A stretch of DNA of 35,503 nt, from the NCBI GenBank assembly GCA_020721225.1, contig DYNE01000024.1, positions 1-35,503 on the forward strand, given 5' to 3'. Position numbers and translations under genes: made by a program. Shown here piece after piece: positions 34,371 to 35,503 of this stretch. The notes under the pieces are model-generated. The model was given only the letters and a program-made list of their open reading frames with translations. It was not told where the DNA came from and did no database searches. The DNA is from Pelodictyon luteolum. Lineage in GTDB: Bacteria > Bacteroidota > Chlorobiia > Chlorobiales > Chlorobiaceae. How positions within the stretch are numbered: position 1 is the stretch's first letter; each line of letters starts with the position of its first letter.

Positions 34371-34541
34371 TCACGACCCACCGATCAGGGATATCTCCCT
34401 GTCTATTGCGTCAATCTTGTTACTTAAAGCCTGAAAAATAGGATTATCTTTTTTTTGCTTAAATTGTGATTGAAATTCTATCGTTGGCTCCTTTCTATAC
34501 CCCTGTAATACTTTGTTGCCTTGCCCGGAAACAGACGACAT
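34371..34541 (-). CDS. Doubtful small ORF, 56 residues
   Basis: An open frame from ATG 34541 encodes 56 residues with a helical, charged C-terminal half ('NPIFQALSNKIDAIDREISL'). No ribosome site is visible. It lies between the outer-membrane pseudogene and the CqsS-like gene, and a longer reading to 34673 overlaps the latter. It may be a fragment or chance. No family was recognised. Confidence 0.22.
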   Translation of the reverse strand: MSSVSGQGNKVLQGYRKEPTIEFQSQFKQKKDNPIFQALSNKIDAIDREISLIGGS

Positions 34542-34618
34542 AACTGTCGGCAGTGTTTTTTCGTGTTCTGCTTCAACCTTACGGTGTTGTATCACTCTAT
34601 GGTTCAAGGGAAGTGAAA

Positions 34619-35452
34619 ATGAGGCTTTCGGATTACATAAAGAAATGCATTCGGGAGGGAACCCAGATTTCACGGTTCAACGTGACCTGGGGGGTATTGC
34701 TTGCCGCGCCTGGACATATTTTCTTTTATCTGCTTCTCAAGTATGGTTTTAAGATGCCGTACGAAAATTTTCCATTGCGCTTTTCTGCCACTCTTATTGC
34801 ATTGTTCTCCTTTGTTCTTGTCAGGATGGAATCACCCCTTGCAAGGAAGTATTTTCCGTTTTATTGGCATTTTTCGCTTATCTACATTCTTCCTTTCCTG
34901 TTCACCCTGTTTCTGCTGAAGAACGATTTCCATGAACTCTGGCTCTACTGGGAGATTTTCATGGTCTTTATTCTGATTGCTTTTGTGCCCAACTGGCTGA
35001 TGCTGCTTTTTGATCTGTTTGTTGGAGTGATTGCAGGAATTGCATTCTACGTTCTGACTACTCCGGAGATCAGCCTGAATCCTGACTTTGATATTCCCGC
35101 CTATCTGACCGTTCTGATCTTTTCAGTTATTGCAGGTTATCTTTTCAGTTACAGCAACAGACGGGGACAGGTGGCCATGGAAAAAAATTCCGCATTTCAG
35201 GCTCTGGCCGGCAGTATAGCACATGAAATGCGCAATCCGCTGAATCAGGTCAGCCTCAACCTCGATATCATAGAAAGGAAGCTCCCGATATTCAAGCATC
35301 AGGACTCGCCATCAGCCGATATACAGGCATTGGATACTCTCTATCAGCATGTTGCATGGTGCCGGATTGCGATAAAACGGGGCACACAGATCATCGCCAT
35401 GATTCTCGATGAGGTCAGGGAAAAGCCTATCGATAAGAGCAGTTTTACTTAG
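34619..35452 (+). pseudogene. Truncated CqsS/LqsS-type sensor histidine kinase
   Basis: The start at ATG 34619 has AAGGGAAG seven bases upstream. The 277-residue product has six membrane spans (about 22-42, 52-70, 85-100, 108-123, 125-146, 161-178). It then has a dimerisation helix with phosphoacceptor His202 in 'GSIAHEMRNPLNQVSLNLDI'. The order and text, for example 'SFVLVRMESPLARKYFPFYW', match Vibrio CqsS along its sensor half as I remember it. Such kinases detect alpha-hydroxyketone autoinducers. The protein stops at TAG 35450-35452 right after 'REKPIDKSSFT', before any ATP-binding (N, G1, G2) boxes, so it cannot autophosphorylate. The gene is cut where the putative IS end begins. Confidence 0.8.
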
Positions 35453-35503
35453 GGCTTGCTGAATAATAGATAAGTATTACTAATATAAGGATATAACAGG
35501 AAT
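35451..35503. mobile_element. Putative insertion-sequence end
   Basis: The kinase reading frame is interrupted at AGGGCTTGCTGAATAATAG, which resembles the GGCTTGCTGAATAA-type terminal repeats of some insertion sequences. The following 50 bases are very AT-rich, have no continuation of the kinase in any frame, and run to the window edge. The far end, transposase and target duplication cannot be seen. Confidence 0.45.

Overview
The window looks like chromosomal DNA of a green sulfur bacterium (Chlorobiaceae, Chlorobium/Pelodictyon-like). The best single marker is a bacteriochlorophyll gene of the BchC type (23320-24276, minus). The mid-range G+C, the envelope genes of a Gram-negative cell (YdbH/YnbE/YdbL, several lipoproteins, TatC) and the G-rich repeats between genes fit this placement. 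The assignment comes from reading the sequence, not from a database search. No rRNA, tRNA or CRISPR array was seen.

Layout. 1-679 holds no convincing gene: it is repeat-rich and may contain a gene remnant. 680-4454 (minus) is an envelope operon: DUF2141 protein, YnbE-like lipoprotein, YdbL-like protein, YdbH-like intermembrane protein. 4638-4967 is an SMR efflux pump facing it across an intergenic region with a 16-bp palindrome. 5070-5305 is a 16-codon leader ORF overlapping the start of a Gly-Ser-repeat lipoprotein. 5407-9876 holds a DUF5671 membrane protein pair, a beta-propeller-like lipoprotein, a CnoX-like thioredoxin, a 5'-nucleotidase-like HAD protein and an Arg/Asp-repeat exported protein. 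10029-14150 holds an RlmI-type methyltransferase, a DUF4292 lipoprotein, Fe/Mn superoxide dismutase, a small lipoprotein and coaE. 14130-16063 (minus) is TatC followed by an esterase. 16373-18132 is a polyprenyl diphosphate synthase and a three-PASTA protein. 18149-20735 is two small minus-strand genes and a ClC-CBS channel/antiporter. 20739-24652 (minus) is a small membrane protein, bchC, and a nucleoside-type ABC ATPase with one permease. 24729-27004 (minus) is folD-radA. 27193-29248 is a zinc dehydrogenase plus a divergent TrpD-family phosphoribosyltransferase. 29370-33945 is DUF3109-rpoN-hslV-hslU-aroQ, tightly packed. 33946-35503 is a decayed zone.

The most interesting parts are at the right end and in three operons. 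At 34619-35452 is the sensor half of a CqsS/LqsS-type quorum-sensing histidine kinase. It stops just after the phosphoacceptor helices, where an AT-rich sequence resembling an insertion-sequence end begins. A frameshifted, shortened outer-membrane-protein gene lies just upstream. bchC appears to be co-transcribed with an incomplete nucleoside-type ABC importer. The TrpD-like enzyme has lost residues expected for anthranilate binding and is paired with a dehydrogenase, which suggests an uncharacterised two-gene pathway. The YdbH/YnbE/YdbL set is complete but in a different order from E. coli.
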